Shown here piece by piece: positions 42,268 to 52,295 of a stretch of 60,719 nucleotides of DNA. The DNA is from an uncultured Blautia sp. (GTDB lineage Bacteria; Bacillota; Clostridia; Lachnospirales; Lachnospiraceae), in assembly GCA_900551075.1 (NCBI GenBank), contig URVB01000018.1, forward strand, positions 1-60,719, given 5' to 3'. Numbering within the stretch: position 1 is the first letter of the stretch; every line of letters starts with the position of its first letter. Both the position numbers and the translations under genes were made by a program. The notes beneath the pieces are model-generated. The model made no database searches and was not told the origin of the DNA. It saw only the letters and a program-made list of their open reading frames with translations.

Positions 42268-44586
42268 CTATTTGCTGAGTGCTTCCCGAAGTACATCGCT
42301 CATTGTGTCCACAAAGGAAATCTTCAGCCCATCCAAAATCTCCTCATCCATTTCCTGAATGTCCGGCTTATTTTCCTTCGGCACAAGCACCTGCCTGATC
42401 TTTGCATATTTGGCAGCCAGCAGCTTTTCTTTCAGGCCTCCGATTGGCAGGACACGGCCACGAAGAGTAATTTCTCCGGTCATTGCCACATCCGCACGAA
42501 CCTCTCTGCCGATGATAGCCGAAAGCATCGCTGTTGCCATGGTAATTCCTGCAGACGGCCCATCCTTCGGAACAGCTCCCTCCGGAATATGTACGTGAAT
42601 ATCGTGCTCCTGGAAAAATTCCGGAGAAATCCCGTATTTATCCGCTACGGAACGGATATAGGAAATACCTGCCTGTGCAGATTCCTTCATCACATCCCCA
42701 AGCTGTCCTGTCAGTGCCAGCTCACCCTTGCCGGGCATGACGTTGACTTCTATCTGAAGGGTATCGCCGCCCACCTGCGTCCAGGCAAGTCCTCTGGCAA
42801 TTCCCACCTCGTCTTTTTTATTTGCCATTAGATAATTGTAACGTTCTTTTCCCAGGAACCTGGACAGATTCTTTCCTGTAACCGTCACCTTATCTTTGCT
42901 ATTTTCCATGATTTCCCTTGCAGTTTTTCGGCATATCTGCCCAATCCTGCGCTCCAGGCTGCGGACACCGGCTTCCTTCGTGTAGTGGTTAATGATTTTG
43001 CGAAGAGCACCGCCCTGAATGCTCAGTCTGCCTTTTTCGATACCATTGATCTCCATCTGCCTTGGAATCAAATGCTCCTTGGCAATATGCTCTTTTTCGT
43101 TTTCCGTGTAGCCTGCGATCTCAATAACCTCCATACGGTCAAGAAGAGGTCTCGGAATCCCCTGCACGTCATTGGCAGTAGCAATAAACAGTACCTCCGA
43201 CAAATCCTGCGGAATCTCCACATAATGATCGTTGAAGCGGCTATTCTGTTCAGGGTCCAGCACCTCCAAAAGCGCAGAGGCGGTATCTCCTTTATAATCG
43301 CTGCCGGTCTTGTCGATCTCGTCCAGGAGCATCAATGGATTGCTGACCTCTGCCTGCCTGAGAGCGGTCGTGATTCTCCCCGGCATTGCTCCCACATACG
43401 TCCTTCTGTGACCGCGAATCTCTGCCTCGTCGCGGACACCGCCCAGGCAAATGCGCACATATTTTTTATGCATTGCTTCCGCCACAGATTTCGCAATGGA
43501 TGTCTTACCGGTTCCGGGCGGGCCTACCAGACAGAGGATCGGACTTTTGCCCTTGGAGGTAAGTCTGCGGACTGCCAGAAATTCCATAATTCTTTCTTTG
43601 ACGTCCTTTAGTCCGTAATGACCTTCCTCTAAAATTCCCCATGCCTCATTCAGATCATCGGAATCCTCGGAGCATTTATTCCACGGAAGACTCAGCAGTG
43701 TTTCAATATAACCGCTTAAAACCGTACTCTCCGGCGCATTGCTGCTCATACTTTTAAAGCGGCCGATTTCCTTGCGGATTTTCGCTTTCACCTCTTCCGA
43801 AGCCTGAAGGCTCTCGAGACGCTTGCGGAACTCTTCCGCCATATCAGAGGTATTTTCCTCACCAAGCTCCTCACGAATCAGTTTGAGCTGTTCCCGCAGA
43901 ATATATTCCCGCTGGTTTTTATCAATGCGTTCCTTCAGGCGCTTCTGAAGCCCTTTGCCGATCTGAATGACCTCAACCTCATTGCTCAGGATTGCTCCAA
44001 GAACCTCATACTGCTCCTCTAAAGAAACTGCCTCCAGTATTTTTTGCTTATCCTGACAGGACAACGGAAGATTCACAGATACCTGCCGGATCAGCTCCTC
44101 CACATCTCCAATGTTCAATATCTGCGCAACCAGCTCCTTGCTGACCTTGCCGCTTTCCATACAATAATGCTGAAACAGTTCCCGAATACTCCTGTGCATC
44201 GCCTCTTTTACAGGGGGCGCATAATGCTCCGCTTCCTCGCGCTCAAACAGCGCAGCCTCACTTTTCAAAAACGGATATTCCTGCTCCAGGTTCAAAAGCT
44301 CCGCGCGTTCCTTTCCTTCCACCAGAACACGCACCAGATTCTGCGGCAGCTTCACCACCTGTTTGATGTATGCAATGGTGCCTACCTGGTACAGATCCTT
44401 AAGCCCGGGTGTCTCCATTTCCGGATCCCTCTGGGTAATCAAAAATATCTTCTGGTCATGCAGCATAGCAGCTTCGACAGCCTTTATGGAACGCTCCCTG
44501 CTCACATCGAAATGTACGATCGTGTCCGGCAGGATCGTCGTTCCCCGAAGGGCAACGGTCGGAAGCACACTAATCGGATTATTCAT
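42268..44586 (-). CDS. lon: ATP-dependent protease Lon
   Basis: A 772-residue LonA: N-terminal substrate domain, AAA+ module with CLVGPPGTGKTSIAKSVAEA (~350) and LMLLDEIDKTG, and the protease domain with KDGPSAGITMATAMLSAIIG holding the catalytic Ser (~675) and, ~40 residues on, the Lys. Length is normal. It lies 18 bases downstream of clpX. Confidence 0.97.
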   Translation of the reverse strand: MNNPISVLPTVALRGTTILPDTIVHFDVSRERSIKAVEAAMLHDQKIFLITQRDPEMETPGLKDLYQVGTIAYIKQVVKLPQNLVRVLVEGKERAELLNLEQEYPFLKSEAALFEREEAEHYAPPVKEAMHRSIRELFQHYCMESGKVSKELVAQILNIGDVEELIRQVSVNLPLSCQDKQKILEAVSLEEQYEVLGAILSNEVEVIQIGKGLQKRLKERIDKNQREYILREQLKLIREELGEENTSDMAEEFRKRLESLQASEEVKAKIRKEIGRFKSMSSNAPESTVLSGYIETLLSLPWNKCSEDSDDLNEAWGILEEGHYGLKDVKERIMEFLAVRRLTSKGKSPILCLVGPPGTGKTSIAKSVAEAMHKKYVRICLGGVRDEAEIRGHRRTYVGAMPGRITTALRQAEVSNPLMLLDEIDKTGSDYKGDTASALLEVLDPEQNSRFNDHYVEIPQDLSEVLFIATANDVQGIPRPLLDRMEVIEIAGYTENEKEHIAKEHLIPRQMEINGIEKGRLSIQGGALRKIINHYTKEAGVRSLERRIGQICRKTAREIMENSKDKVTVTGKNLSRFLGKERYNYLMANKKDEVGIARGLAWTQVGGDTLQIEVNVMPGKGELALTGQLGDVMKESAQAGISYIRSVADKYGISPEFFQEHDIHVHIPEGAVPKDGPSAGITMATAMLSAIIGREVRADVAMTGEITLRGRVLPIGGLKEKLLAAKYAKIRQVLVPKENKPDIQEMDEEILDGLKISFVDTMSDVLREALSK

Positions 44587-44604
44587 TTATCATCAGTCCC
44601 TTCA

Positions 44605-45918
44605 TCAAGCTGTTTCCGGTTTGCCTTTTTTTCTGGAACGGGAGCCCCTTCTTCCTGCCGGCACACCCGGAGCCGGAGCTTCTCCATGGATGATCTCCGG
44701 TTCTCCTGTTCCTTCTACAGCATCTTTTGTTATAATGCATTTACGGATGGTATTGTCTGATGGCGCTTTGTACATCAAATCCATGAGGGAATTCTCCATA
44801 ATCGCACGAAGTCCTCTGGCCCCGGTCTTACGCTCCAGCGACTTCCTTGCAACGGCTTCCAGAGCTTCTTCCTCAAAATCCAGTTCCACGCCATCCAATT
44901 CAAACAATTTATGATACTGCTTTGTCAGAGAGTTCTTCGGTTCCTGCAAAATGCGGATCAAAGCTTCCTCATCCAAAGCATCCAGCGTTACCACAATCGG
45001 CACACGTCCGATAAACTCAGGAATCAAACCGTATTTGATAAAGTCCTCAGGCATAACCTCCTTCAGAACCTCTCCCACGTTCCGTTCCTTCTTTACTGCA
45101 ACCTCTGCGCCGAAGCCGATTGACTTGGTGTCCTTTCTGGCTTCTATGATCTTCTCGATACCTTCAAAGGCGCCGCCGCAGATGAACAGAATATTGGTGG
45201 TGTCAATCTGGATGAACTCCTGATGAGGGTGCTTTCTGCCTCCCTGGGGCGGAACGCTCGCAACCGTACCCTCCAGAATCTTCAAAAGAGCCTGCTGTAC
45301 ACCCTCTCCGGAAACGTCACGGGTAATGGATGCATTTTCAGACTTTCTTGTAATCTTGTCAATTTCATCAATATAAATTATTCCGCACTGGGCGCGCTCT
45401 ATATCATAATCCGCAGCCTGGATAATCTTCAGCAGAATATTTTCTACATCCTCTCCGACATAGCCCGCTTCTGTCAGCGTCGTTGCATCTGCAATCGCAA
45501 AAGGTACATTCAGAAGACGCGCCAGGGTCTGAGCCAGAAGAGTTTTTCCGGAACCAGTAGGTCCCAGCATCAAAATATTGCTTTTCTGAAGCTCCACATC
45601 CAGATTCCTGCTGGAAGTAATTCTCTTATAATGGTTATAAACAGCTACGGACAGGGCTTTTTTCGCCGCATCCTGACCGATGACATAATCATCCAAAATG
45701 TAATGGATCTCTTCTGGTTTCAGCAGATGAATGTCTGTATCATATACCTCATCACGCTCATACTTCGCCAGTTCTTCCTCCATGATTTCCGCACAGATGC
45801 CAATACACTCATCACAAATAAACGCTCCATCCGGTCCTGCGATCAGCTTGCGTACCTGATCCTCCGATTTATGACAAAAGGAGCATCTGACTTTTCCATC
45901 TCTCATCTTATCTGCCAT
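44605..45918 (-). CDS. clpX: ClpX unfoldase
   Basis: A 437-residue AAA+ subunit. N-terminal zinc-binding domain (CSFCHKSEDQV, then CDECI), Walker A LMLGPTGSGKTLLAQTLA, Walker B GIIYIDEID, and the ClpP-docking IGF-type loop (SIGFGAEV near residue 265). The last ~15 residues are a Gly/Arg/Lys-rich extension. Follows clpP after a hairpin and 116-base gap. Confidence 0.97.
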   Translation of the reverse strand: MADKMRDGKVRCSFCHKSEDQVRKLIAGPDGAFICDECIGICAEIMEEELAKYERDEVYDTDIHLLKPEEIHYILDDYVIGQDAAKKALSVAVYNHYKRITSSRNLDVELQKSNILMLGPTGSGKTLLAQTLARLLNVPFAIADATTLTEAGYVGEDVENILLKIIQAADYDIERAQCGIIYIDEIDKITRKSENASITRDVSGEGVQQALLKILEGTVASVPPQGGRKHPHQEFIQIDTTNILFICGGAFEGIEKIIEARKDTKSIGFGAEVAVKKERNVGEVLKEVMPEDFIKYGLIPEFIGRVPIVVTLDALDEEALIRILQEPKNSLTKQYHKLFELDGVELDFEEEALEAVARKSLERKTGARGLRAIMENSLMDLMYKAPSDNTIRKCIITKDAVEGTGEPEIIHGEAPAPGVPAGRRGSRSRKKGKPETA

Positions 45919-46001
45919 GGATATCTAATTTTTCCTTTCCAACAATCCGCCTGGGATTTGTTATTTGTTGCTATTTTCCTGCTTCCCTGGTATACAAGAT
46001 A

Positions 46002-46023
46002 AGACTCCTGGCTGCAGGAGTCT
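46002..46023. terminator. hairpin between clpP and clpX
   Basis: AGACTCCTG pairs with CAGGAGTCT around a four-base loop 12 bases past the clpP stop. The T run is on the plus-strand side, so in the gene direction it may be a partial terminator or an mRNA processing/stability element adjusting the clpP:clpX ratio. Confidence 0.5.
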
Positions 46024-46034
46024 TTTCTTTTGCA

Positions 46035-46616
46035 TTATTTATGCATGACAACCCCATCTATAAGGCCGTATGCTTTGGCTTCCTCCGCGGTCATATAATT
46101 GTCGCGGTCCGTATCCTTTTCCACTACCTCTATCGGCTGTCCGGTGTTCTCAGCCAGAATCTCGTTGAGAGTTCTCTTCGTCTGAGCAATATGGTCTGCA
46201 ACAATCTGAATCTCTGTTGCCTGCCCCTGTGCACCGCCGGACGGCTGGTGAATCATAATGGTAGAATGCGGAAGGGCAAATCTCTTACCCCTGGTACCGC
46301 CCGCCAGGAGAAATGCCCCCATGCTGGCCGCCATTCCAAGACAAATGGTAGATACATCACACTTGATATATTTCATAGTATCATAAATTGCCATTCCTGC
46401 CGTCACGGAACCACCCGGACTGTTGATGTAAAGCTGAATGTCCTTTCCCGGGTCCTCTGCCTCCAGGAAAAGGAGCTGTGCCACAACAATGCTGGCACTT
46501 ACATCATTTACCTCTTCTCCCAGAAAGATAATCCTGTCTTTAAGAAGTCTGGAATAGATATCGTAGCTTCTCTCTCCCCTGCTGGTCTGTTCAATGACAT
46601 ACGGTACTAAACTCAT
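46035..46616 (-). CDS. clpP: ClpP protease subunit
   Basis: A 193-residue serine protease. GMAASMGAFLLAGG holds the catalytic Ser (~98), and LPHSTIMIHQPSGG the catalytic His (~123). The start at MSLVPYVIEQ, with GGAGG 7 bases upstream, is preferred to a frame 24 codons longer that would run into tig. Downstream of tig as usual. Confidence 0.97.
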   Translation of the reverse strand: MSLVPYVIEQTSRGERSYDIYSRLLKDRIIFLGEEVNDVSASIVVAQLLFLEAEDPGKDIQLYINSPGGSVTAGMAIYDTMKYIKCDVSTICLGMAASMGAFLLAGGTRGKRFALPHSTIMIHQPSGGAQGQATEIQIVADHIAQTKRTLNEILAENTGQPIEVVEKDTDRDNYMTAEEAKAYGLIDGVVMHK

Positions 46617-46662
46617 AAACACGCCTCCATTCGCTGGCGCATAACGGATACCTGACTTCCGC

Positions 46663-47949
46663 TTACGCTTCCTTTGCTGCCTCGGCAACCAGAGTTACGG
46701 CTTTTTGTACTGCCATATCCTTCTTCATCTGCTCCAATTCATGGTCGCCAAGCAGCTCTCTTAATTTGTCTGCTTCCATTTTATACATTTCAGCCATCCT
46801 GGTGATTTCTTCCTTAACTTCCTCCTCATTCGGCTGAATATTTTCTGCTTCCGCAATCTTCTCAAGAACCAGTCTTGTCTGAATTCTCTTCAATGCCTGC
46901 GGTTTCATTTCTTCCTGCATCTTCTCTGCAGTCATACCGGTGAACTGGAAATACTGCTCCATGGATAATCCCTGGGACTGCATTCTTCTTTCAAAATCAT
47001 CCATCATCTGGCGAATCTGGGTCTGGATCATCGGCTCCGGAATTTCCATTTCTGCATTTTCGATTACTTTATCTACTGCTGCATCTTCTTTTGCACGAAG
47101 AGCCTCAGCTTCCTTCTTTTCTGTCAGGCTCTTCCTTACATCTTCCTTGTACTCTGCCAGAGTATCAAATTCAGATACATCCTGTGCAAAATCATCATCC
47201 AGCTCCGGAAGCTCTTTTGCTTCGATCTTCTTCACATCACACTGGAATACGGCGGCCTTGCCTGCCAGCTCCGCAGCCTGATACTGTTCCGGGAAGGTTA
47301 CATTTACTTCTACATGATCGCCGGTCACAGCGCCTACCAGTTGCTCTTCAAAGCCAGGGATAAAGGAACCGGAGCCCAAGGTCAGGGGATAATCGGTGCC
47401 TTTGCCGCCTTCAAATGCAGCCCCATCAACAAATCCTTCAAAGTCAATGGTTGCAATATCTCCGTTCTTTGCACCGCGGCCCTCTACTGTAACCGTTCTG
47501 GAGTTCTTTTCCTGCTCTTTTTTAATTTCTGCATCAACTTCTTCGTCAGTTACTTCGATTTCTGCCTTCGGAACCTCTACGCCTTTATATTCACCAAGTG
47601 TAACCTCTGGTTTTACAGCTACTTCTGCTGCAAAGATGAATGGTTTTCCGGGCTCTGCCTGGGTTACATCAATTTCCGGCTGAGAAACAATCTCCAGCCC
47701 GCACTCTTCCAGGGCTTTGCTGTAATGCTCCGGAATCAGGGCATTTGCTGCATCCTCCAGAAAAATACCTTTGCCGTACATCTGCTCGATCATCCTTCTC
47801 GGAGCTTTTCCTTTACGGAACCCAGGAATGGAAATTTTTCCTTTTGCTTTCTGGTATGCAGCCTGCATAGCCTTGTCTAAATCTTCGGCAGAAACTTCAA
47901 TTGTCAGTTTTGCCATGTTTTTTTCCATTTTTTCCACCTGTAAACTCAT
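46663..47949 (-). CDS. tig: trigger factor
   Basis: A 428-residue ribosome-associated chaperone. N-terminal ribosome-binding domain with GFRKGKAPRRMIEQMYG (the FRK signature), FKBP-type PPIase domain around 160-245 (GDIATIDFEGFVDGAAFEGG), then the helical C-terminal domain. AGGAGG precedes the start. First gene of tig-clpP-clpX-lon-engB. Confidence 0.97.
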   Translation of the reverse strand: MSLQVEKMEKNMAKLTIEVSAEDLDKAMQAAYQKAKGKISIPGFRKGKAPRRMIEQMYGKGIFLEDAANALIPEHYSKALEECGLEIVSQPEIDVTQAEPGKPFIFAAEVAVKPEVTLGEYKGVEVPKAEIEVTDEEVDAEIKKEQEKNSRTVTVEGRGAKNGDIATIDFEGFVDGAAFEGGKGTDYPLTLGSGSFIPGFEEQLVGAVTGDHVEVNVTFPEQYQAAELAGKAAVFQCDVKKIEAKELPELDDDFAQDVSEFDTLAEYKEDVRKSLTEKKEAEALRAKEDAAVDKVIENAEMEIPEPMIQTQIRQMMDDFERRMQSQGLSMEQYFQFTGMTAEKMQEEMKPQALKRIQTRLVLEKIAEAENIQPNEEEVKEEITRMAEMYKMEADKLRELLGDHELEQMKKDMAVQKAVTLVAEAAKEA

Positions 47950-48148
47950 GTTTCGTGTTCCTCCTTAATATTCAGGTAAATTCTTATTATGAATCACTTT
48001 TCTTTATTTTGTCCTTCTCTGTCTCCGAACCTTAGGACAGAGTGCCCTCATCATGAGAGATACAATTACAGTCATTATGGAAGTATAGCACAAGACTTTC
48101 AAAAACGCCAGCGTTTTTTTGCAGTTCCGCCCTGTAAAATACAAAAAG

Positions 48149-48176
48149 CAAAAAAGAATCCTGCCAGGCAGGATTC
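48149..48176 (-). terminator. terminator of the DJ-1 gene
   Basis: GAATCCTGCC and GGCAGGATTC form a tight stem, followed on the minus strand by a T run at 48149-48155. It lies 21 bases after the stop codon. Confidence 0.85.
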
Positions 48177-48196
48177 TCCGCCGCAATTCTCAGAAT

Positions 48197-48748
48197 TTAC
48201 CGCAAATATACAATAGATTTCGCAATTTCTTCTGCCTTCTCTTCCCCCGCAAGCTGGGAGATCAGGGACAGGCTGAAATCAATGGCAGTTCCCAGGCCTC
48301 TGCTGGTGGTTACATTTTCATCTACTGCCACTGCCTCTTCCGTTGTGACTGCACCCTCCAGCTTATCCAGAAAAGAAGGATAGGAAGTTGCCTTTCTTCC
48401 TTTCAGGAAACCAAGACCTGCAAACACGCTGGGTGCTGCACAGATGGCGGCCACCTTACCGCCCTTTTTATAGAACTCTGTCAAAAGCTCCGTAAGCGGC
48501 TCATATGCCCCAAGATGTTTTGTCCCCGGCATACCTCCCGGAAGCACAAGCATATCCGCATCTGAAAAATCCGTACCTGCAAATATGCGGTCTGCCTGAA
48601 GAATGATGCCATGGGAGGTGGTGACTTCTTTTGTCTCCTTAATGGATACGGTTTCAATGCCAATCTCCGCCCTCCGCATCAAATCCACGACTGTCAGACC
48701 TTCAATATCTTCAAATCCATCTGCCAGAAAAATATATACCTTACTCAT
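48197..48748 (-). CDS. DJ-1/PfpI-family protein (YajL-like)
   Basis: A 183-residue single-domain protein. KVYIFLADGFEDIEGLTVVD contains the conserved Glu that supports the cysteine, and VAAICAAPSVFAG holds the nucleophile-elbow Cys (~101). Size and motifs fit the DJ-1/YajL/ThiJ branch, proposed to act as glyoxalase, deglycase or redox chaperone; the exact activity of such proteins is debated. Monocistronic. Confidence 0.92.
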   Translation of the reverse strand: MSKVYIFLADGFEDIEGLTVVDLMRRAEIGIETVSIKETKEVTTSHGIILQADRIFAGTDFSDADMLVLPGGMPGTKHLGAYEPLTELLTEFYKKGGKVAAICAAPSVFAGLGFLKGRKATSYPSFLDKLEGAVTTEEAVAVDENVTTSRGLGTAIDFSLSLISQLAGEEKAEEIAKSIVYLR

Positions 48749-48856
48749 GGAAATCCCTCCTGATTCTGTTTGTTTTTTCAGTATAGCATTTCTCTTTCTT
48801 TTTTACAACGAACCGGGTATACTAAAAATAATCATATTTACAAAAAGGAGAAGCCT

Positions 48857-49321
48857 ATGGAAATCGAAAGAAAATTTCTTATTAAAAAGGAAAACCTTCC
48901 CGCATGTCTTGACTCCTGTCCCTTTCATAAAATTGAACAGGGCTATCTCTGCACGGATCCGGTTGTCCGCATCCGCCGTCAGGACGAGGACTATTATCTC
49001 ACCTACAAGTCCAGGGGGCTGCTTGCCCGGGAGGAATACAACCTGCCTTTGACCAGGGAAGCATACGAACACCTGAAGCCAAAGGCAGATGGAATAGTCA
49101 TCTCTAAAACCCGCTATCTGATTCCCGAAAAGGACCAGCTTACGATTGAACTGGATATTTTCCATAATACTTATGAAGGGCTTTTGCTGGCAGAGATAGA
49201 ATTCCCCTCGGAGGAAGCCGCCAGGGCCTATGAGCCTCCTGCATGGTTTGGAGAGGATGTCACCTATTCCACTCAATACCACAACAGCACCTTAAGCAAA
49301 GGGACTGCTGCCTGCGGCTGA
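48857..49321 (+). CDS. CYTH domain protein
   Basis: A 154-residue triphosphate tunnel protein. The start at 48857 has AAGGAG 8 bases upstream and begins with the EIERKFLIKK signature. VVRIRRQDEDYYLTYKSRG and LTIELDIFHNTYEG, LLAEIEFPSEEAA supply the basic and acidic residues of the tunnel. Members hydrolyse inorganic triphosphate or related compounds. Divergent from the DJ-1 gene. Confidence 0.92.
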   Translation: MEIERKFLIKKENLPACLDSCPFHKIEQGYLCTDPVVRIRRQDEDYYLTYKSRGLLAREEYNLPLTREAYEHLKPKADGIVISKTRYLIPEKDQLTIELDIFHNTYEGLLLAEIEFPSEEAARAYEPPAWFGEDVTYSTQYHNSTLSKGTAACG

Positions 49322-49367
49322 TTATCCGCAGGGCTGTCCCTCGTCCTGATATGATATTCTTAAGTAA

Positions 49368-49601
49368 TTACCTGTGCTTATGTCTTTTCTCTATGCTTTT
49401 TCCGGGATGCCTTCTTTTACATTGTCGCTTTCTGTATCTTTTGACAGGATCGTATCCCTCCCGGAAAATCTTTTCTGCCAGCCGTTCACTGTACCACACC
49501 GGAAAAATTCCCAGCAGTTTTCCCAAAAACCTTATGATGCCCCAGGCACTTTTATCCATACACATGGAAATTTCCAATAATTTCTGTACAAATGAAAGCA
49601 T
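49368..49601 (-). CDS. small basic hypothetical protein
   Basis: A 77-residue frame with AGGAGG 8 bases before its ATG. The first 45 residues are amphipathic (KLLEISMCMDKSAWGIIRFL); the tail is very rich in Arg, Lys and His. No family recognised. The ribosome binding site is the main support. Confidence 0.4.
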   Translation of the reverse strand: MLSFVQKLLEISMCMDKSAWGIIRFLGKLLGIFPVWYSERLAEKIFREGYDPVKRYRKRQCKRRHPGKSIEKRHKHR

Positions 49602-49662
49602 CTGCCAAACCTCCTTACGAAGAACAGTTTAGCATGTTTTGCTCCAGAGTACAATTTGTTCT

Positions 49663-50457
49663 TTATAATCTCTTTCCTTTTTCCGCACATGCCTGCAGCG
49701 CTTCATAAACCGCACTTCTCATCCCCGCTTTTTCCAGGGTGCGCAACCCCTCAATGGTAGTTCCCGCCGGAGAGCATACCATATCCTTCAGTTCCCCGGG
49801 GTGCATTCCCGTTTCCAGGATCATCCTCGCACTTCCGAGAACTGCCTGAGCTGCAAAGCCGTATGCCTGCTTCCGCGGCATTCCAAGGGCAACTGCCGCG
49901 TCCGCCATAGCTTCCACAAACATAAATACATAAGCCGGAGAGCTTCCGCTCACTGCACCTACTGCATCCATCAGCCGCTCGGGCACAAACTCCGTCCTTC
50001 CGAAGCTGTCCGTGATTTCACGAATCTGCCTTGCATCCTCCTCTGTCACACGCTCGTTTATACAAGCCCCGGTCATACCTTCGCCTACCTGTGCGGGAGT
50101 ATTCGGCATCAGCCTTACTACCTTCAGTGGCTTCCCGCATTTTTTTTCCAGCCATGCAAGGGTTTTGCCGGGTGCAATTCCCACAACCATATGCTCCGTC
50201 GTCAGCAAATCCTTTACTTCCTCCAAAACCTCCTCATAGAACTGCGGCTTCACGGCCAATACCAGAAGCCTTGTACTCCTGACGACCTCACGGTTATCCA
50301 GGGTTGCCGCAACCCCCAGCTTTTCTCTGCTGCGCCGTGCCCCTTCCTCTGTCAGATTGGATACGATGATCTCTTCCTTTTGGAAAATACCTTTTTTCAA
50401 AATCCCGCCAATCATAGCAGAACCCATATTTCCGCAGCCTATAAACCCTATTTTCAT
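49663..50457 (-). CDS. proC: pyrroline-5-carboxylate reductase
   Basis: A 264-residue enzyme, last step of proline synthesis. IGFIGCGNMGSAMIGGILKK is the NAD(P)-binding motif; VVRLMPNTPAQVGEG and the C-terminal region AVSGSSPAYVFMFVEAMADA with CSPAGTTIEGLRTLE are diagnostic. Overlaps the upstream membrane protein gene by 4 bases. Confidence 0.96.
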   Translation of the reverse strand: MKIGFIGCGNMGSAMIGGILKKGIFQKEEIIVSNLTEEGARRSREKLGVAATLDNREVVRSTRLLVLAVKPQFYEEVLEEVKDLLTTEHMVVGIAPGKTLAWLEKKCGKPLKVVRLMPNTPAQVGEGMTGACINERVTEEDARQIREITDSFGRTEFVPERLMDAVGAVSGSSPAYVFMFVEAMADAAVALGMPRKQAYGFAAQAVLGSARMILETGMHPGELKDMVCSPAGTTIEGLRTLEKAGMRSAVYEALQACAEKGKRL

Positions 50458-50897
50458 TTTGTGTCCTCCTCCGGTGCACCTTTTGTGTGCGTAAATATAT
50501 TGTCATCGCTTGTAAGAAGATATTTACGAACTGCAAACAAAATACCGATTGCCGCCACTCCGATCAGCGTCTGCCATGTCTGCAGATGCTCTACGACCAT
50601 TTGTCTTGCAGTCGCAAAGAGCAGTACCTCTACGATGGTTTCCGCCGTATGCTTGCACAGCATCTTTACAAACTCTACCCCTACCACCAGAGACAGCGCC
50701 TGTGACAAAAATTCCGTAAAAAAGTCTATCTTAATATCAAAAACAGACATATGAAACAGCTCATAGACCAAGGGAATACTTGCCAACCCAATCACAATCA
50801 AGATCACAACTGATAATAGAATCTCCGTATAACGGGCAACATGATAAATGGCCTCGTTAAAGTGTTTTCTTATTTTGTGGTTTACTTGTCTGTGCAT
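50454..50897 (-). CDS. PsiE-like membrane protein
   Basis: A 147-residue protein with about four hydrophobic helices and the sequence GVEFVKMLCKHTAETIVEVL followed by ARQMVVEH, typical of phosphate-starvation-inducible PsiE-like proteins of Firmicutes. Function unknown. Its stop overlaps the proC start by 4 bases. The 81 bases up to the next gene show no terminator. Confidence 0.8.
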   Translation of the reverse strand: MHRQVNHKIRKHFNEAIYHVARYTEILLSVVILIVIGLASIPLVYELFHMSVFDIKIDFFTEFLSQALSLVVGVEFVKMLCKHTAETIVEVLLFATARQMVVEHLQTWQTLIGVAAIGILFAVRKYLLTSDDNIFTHTKGAPEEDTK

Positions 50898-50978
50898 AAC
50901 CTCTCCTTATAACTTTTCTTCTATTCTATCATTCAGACGCTGATTTGTCATCATAAATTCCATATCCGCGTCCTCATC

Positions 50979-52220
50979 CTATAAGGAAGCCGGAAAGGAA
51001 TCCATAAATGCAATACTTGACTCTTTTTCTTTCGAAATAAAGGACTCTATCGCATGCTCATAGATTTCTATATTCCTCCTGGCCACTTCAATATCCGAAT
51101 ATTCTTCCGATACTCTCTTTAAAGCATTATCCGAATATGTTTTCTGCTTTTGTTTATTTAAAAGCAACTCCACTATTTTATCCGCAAGTATTTTTTCATT
51201 TTTACAATCGCATAATATACCACTTTTTTCATTTTCTATCATTTCAGTAATTCCACTGGATTCACTTCCGATTATTGGTGTTCCGGATGCCATGGCCTCA
51301 AGTACAACATATGGAAAATTATCAAAGCTTGAGGGAACAACAAGCACCTGTGCACCTGCATAAATATCATTTAATTTTTTATTTTCAATCTGTCCGGGAA
51401 ATGTTAATTTATTATGATATTTCTCGGGAATCAGCTCATAAATGTACTGTTTCATTGATATATTCTTATCATTTCTGGTTGTATCTTTCCCAGCAAAAAC
51501 CCAGCTTGTCTCTGGCAGAATCGCCTGAACTATGGGGATTGCCTTTGCTAATACATTCACACCTTTTCTCATTTCAAGACTACCGCAAAAAAGAACATAT
51601 TCTCTTTTTATCTCAGAATTAATATAAAAATCAACCAAATTCGCAGGATTAGGAATAATTGTAATGTCCTCTCTTTGAATATTCATCTGGCCGGCAACCT
51701 TTTGACTAAGCATTCTTGAACATGAGATAACTTTTTCTGCATTTTCAATCACGTCCTTTTCCCAGCAAAGCATAGGTTCAGTAACTCCTTGTGCCAAACC
51801 GCATCTGTTATGTTCCAACCATATACACAATGGGGTATGCAACTTAACCACAATTGGTTTTTTTCTCATTTTATTTTGCAAATAAAAGAGAGTTTCTGCT
51901 CCCCACTCCGGGGATTCAATAATATCAATTTTATCTTCAAGGCTGCATAGTACATGGTTAACTTTTTTTCTGTAATTCACATAATCAGTATAACTATCAT
52001 TTGTTTTCTCAACAAATATGCGGATAATCGAAATCCCATCCTCCACATATGTTTGATTTTCCACGTAGGACCTACATACAACGAACACATTATGGCCTAA
52101 TTTATGTAAACCTGCTGCCAGGTTTTTCTGATATGTTGCAATTCCCCCAAAATTTGTTTCCAAAGGATATTCTTCATGTACCAAACAAATATTCATTATC
52201 TTTTGCATGAGCAATTTCAT
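50979..52220 (-). CDS. GT4 glycosyltransferase
   Basis: A 413-residue GT-B retaining glycosyltransferase of family 4. N-terminal acceptor domain with NICLVHEEYPLETNFGGIAT (Gly-rich loop) and C-terminal donor domain with YVLFCGSLEMRKGVNVLAKA and the E-x7-E motif in VVPSSFDNFPYVVLEAMASG. The start is uncertain among three Met codons within nine residues. It is AT-rich like the cluster upstream of it on the minus strand, and is its most downstream member, so it may glycosylate that product. Confidence 0.88.
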   Translation of the reverse strand: MKLLMQKIMNICLVHEEYPLETNFGGIATYQKNLAAGLHKLGHNVFVVCRSYVENQTYVEDGISIIRIFVEKTNDSYTDYVNYRKKVNHVLCSLEDKIDIIESPEWGAETLFYLQNKMRKKPIVVKLHTPLCIWLEHNRCGLAQGVTEPMLCWEKDVIENAEKVISCSRMLSQKVAGQMNIQREDITIIPNPANLVDFYINSEIKREYVLFCGSLEMRKGVNVLAKAIPIVQAILPETSWVFAGKDTTRNDKNISMKQYIYELIPEKYHNKLTFPGQIENKKLNDIYAGAQVLVVPSSFDNFPYVVLEAMASGTPIIGSESSGITEMIENEKSGILCDCKNEKILADKIVELLLNKQKQKTYSDNALKRVSEEYSDIEVARRNIEIYEHAIESFISKEKESSIAFMDSFPASL

Positions 52221-52295
52221 TTATTCCCCATACTCCTCCCTTCTTTCATTGAAGTTTTCTCCAGCGACAGCATACCTAACCTCTGACTAAATAAC